A DNA stretch of 14,249 nt from NCBI GenBank assembly GCA_013329925.1, contig DUJK01000005.1, forward strand, positions 1 through 14,249, read 5' to 3'. Positions 13,269-14,249 of the stretch are shown piece by piece. Positions within the stretch are counted from its first letter, which is position 1. Every line of letters starts with the position of its first letter. The position numbers and the translations under genes were made by a program. The notes under the pieces are model-generated. The model was not told the DNA's origin. It searched no databases and saw only the letters and a program-made list of their open reading frames with translations. This DNA comes from Candidatus Poseidoniaceae archaeon. Lineage in GTDB: Archaea; Thermoplasmatota; Poseidoniia; Poseidoniales; Poseidoniaceae.

Positions 13269-14249
13269 ATGGCTGGACTACTTGATAAAGCAAAGACCGC
13301 ATCAAATGATGAACCTAAGAGTTCTAAAAAACCTGCACCGAAGGCAGAGTCTGAAACCCTGTTGAGTAAGTCTAAACCAGTTGCAACAACTGAAGCGAAA
13401 GGCACTCAAGAGGGTGGACCAGACATTCCGTTAATCCTAAACCTATCCGGTTGGGCAATAATCGTCATTGGTGCAATACTTTCTCTCCAAGGCGGAGGAT
13501 TTGGCTTCGTTGTAGTTCTAGTCGTTTTGGCCTTGGGTATTGGTTCAATTGTCCAATCACAAAGAATGAGTGGAGGCGTTTCACAACTTAAGACTGGTAT
13601 TTCAGTTGCCCTGGCATTAATCATAGCAGTCGGTCCATATGCTGCCATTATGATTGTACCAACAAATGCATCAATGGTAATAAGTGAGGTGTCAGTTAAC
13701 GAAGATGAGAATGAACTTTCCTTTGTTGTTAGAGGTAGTACTTCATCAGTAGATGCAAAAATCTTTGCCGATAGTCAAGAAGTTTGGGATGGTACCAAAT
13801 CATTATCTAACGATAGAGCAAGATTCTATGTGCCACTTGACTCAATATTTGTCGGTAACTCACTTGACTATAGTGCATCGGTAATCAAACAATATTCAAT
13901 CGAAGTTGAATCCTCCGACGGACAAACATCCTCAATTGATATAGATACTGGATTCCTAACAAGAGAGGCTAAAAATTCTGCGGTAAGTATTTTCAAAATT
14001 GTAAAAACTACCAATCAAGGGTCAGGTGCAACATCTGTTACTGACGGTATCTCAATAGATGCTGCTGTAGGATTATTCTCTCCTAGCGAACAAGCTTTGG
14101 ATGATGGAGAACATACTTTAGAAAATACTGCGTTACTGCCTGTGGCTTCTGATTATACCTTCAAGATAATAATCAAGAAAGGTCTGAGTGTTGTTTATTC
14201 TATGCCTCAAATTTCAGTTAATGGATTAAGTGCTACATGGTCAAGCCCA
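13269..14249 (+). CDS. Three-helix membrane protein with extracellular beta domain, N-terminal part (cut by window edge)
   Basis: An open frame of 327 codons with no stop before the window ends; not recognised as a named family. Residues 1-52 form a polar, Lys/Ser/Pro/Glu-rich cytosolic leader (MAGLLDKAKTASNDEPKSSK and onward). Three hydrophobic segments follow near 55-73, 78-97 and 110-131. From residue 132 the chain is soluble and beta-rich, with the alternating pattern of immunoglobulin-like surface domains, and is predicted to lie outside. The start is secured by AGGGAG 4 nt upstream. It follows the PGF-type surface protein on the same strand after a 93-nt gap, and both are probably envelope proteins. 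Codon use looks like that of its neighbours. No catalytic motif is visible in the part present. Confidence 0.85.
   Translation, partial: MAGLLDKAKTASNDEPKSSKKPAPKAESETLLSKSKPVATTEAKGTQEGGPDIPLILNLSGWAIIVIGAILSLQGGGFGFVVVLVVLALGIGSIVQSQRMSGGVSQLKTGISVALALIIAVGPYAAIMIVPTNASMVISEVSVNEDENELSFVVRGSTSSVDAKIFADSQEVWDGTKSLSNDRARFYVPLDSIFVGNSLDYSASVIKQYSIEVESSDGQTSSIDIDTGFLTREAKNSAVSIFKIVKTTNQGSGATSVTDGISIDAAVGLFSPSEQALDDGEHTLENTALLPVASDYTFKIIIKKGLSVVYSMPQISVNGLSATWSSP

Noticed and set aside
13214..13648. Two short minus-strand frames near the right end
   Set aside because: They lie opposite the three-helix membrane protein, which has a good ribosome-binding site and runs open to the window end.

Overview
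The window looks like a chromosomal piece of an uncultured planktonic euryarchaeon, most likely Marine Group II (Poseidoniales) or a close Thermoplasmatota relative. This is inference. The support is a tRNA gene with no encoded CCA, TATA-like boxes close upstream of several genes, a PGF-type C-terminal sorting signal, very large secreted proteins ending in aspartate-rich calcium repeats, and a single-gene TctA permease, in moderately AT-rich DNA. No IS, phage gene, rRNA or CRISPR array was seen. No stretch over 300 bases lacks a gene.

Minus-strand block (1-10634): six genes run leftward with gaps of only 9-71 nt, so they may form one operon from a promoter near 10635-10735. In transcription order they are: a membrane-anchored protein with OB-like domains and calcium repeats (8874-10634); a TctA-like permease (7362-8864); a 1659-residue surface protein with about six lamin-tail domains, two phospholipase D/nuclease-type HKD domains, calcium repeats, a membrane segment and a cytosolic tail (2364-7343); a Bax-inhibitor-1-like membrane protein (1568-2317); an isopenicillin-N-synthase-like 2-oxoglutarate/Fe(II) oxygenase (546-1496); and the N-terminal part of a thymidine/pyrimidine-nucleoside phosphorylase cut by the left edge (1-536).

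Plus-strand block (10736-14249): a divergently transcribed HD-domain phosphohydrolase of the dNTPase/SAMHD1-like type, a tRNA with anticodon CAU, a secreted beta-rich protein ending in a PGF-CTERM-like anchor, and an N-terminal fragment of a three-helix membrane protein that runs off the right edge.

The most interesting idea is that the minus-strand block handles extracellular nucleic acid. Lamin-tail and OB domains are fused in known bacterial extracellular nucleases, whereas here they lie in neighbouring surface proteins alongside HKD catalytic domains, a permease and a nucleoside phosphorylase. This is a hypothesis from domain content and gene order. The individual family assignments are much firmer than the pathway.
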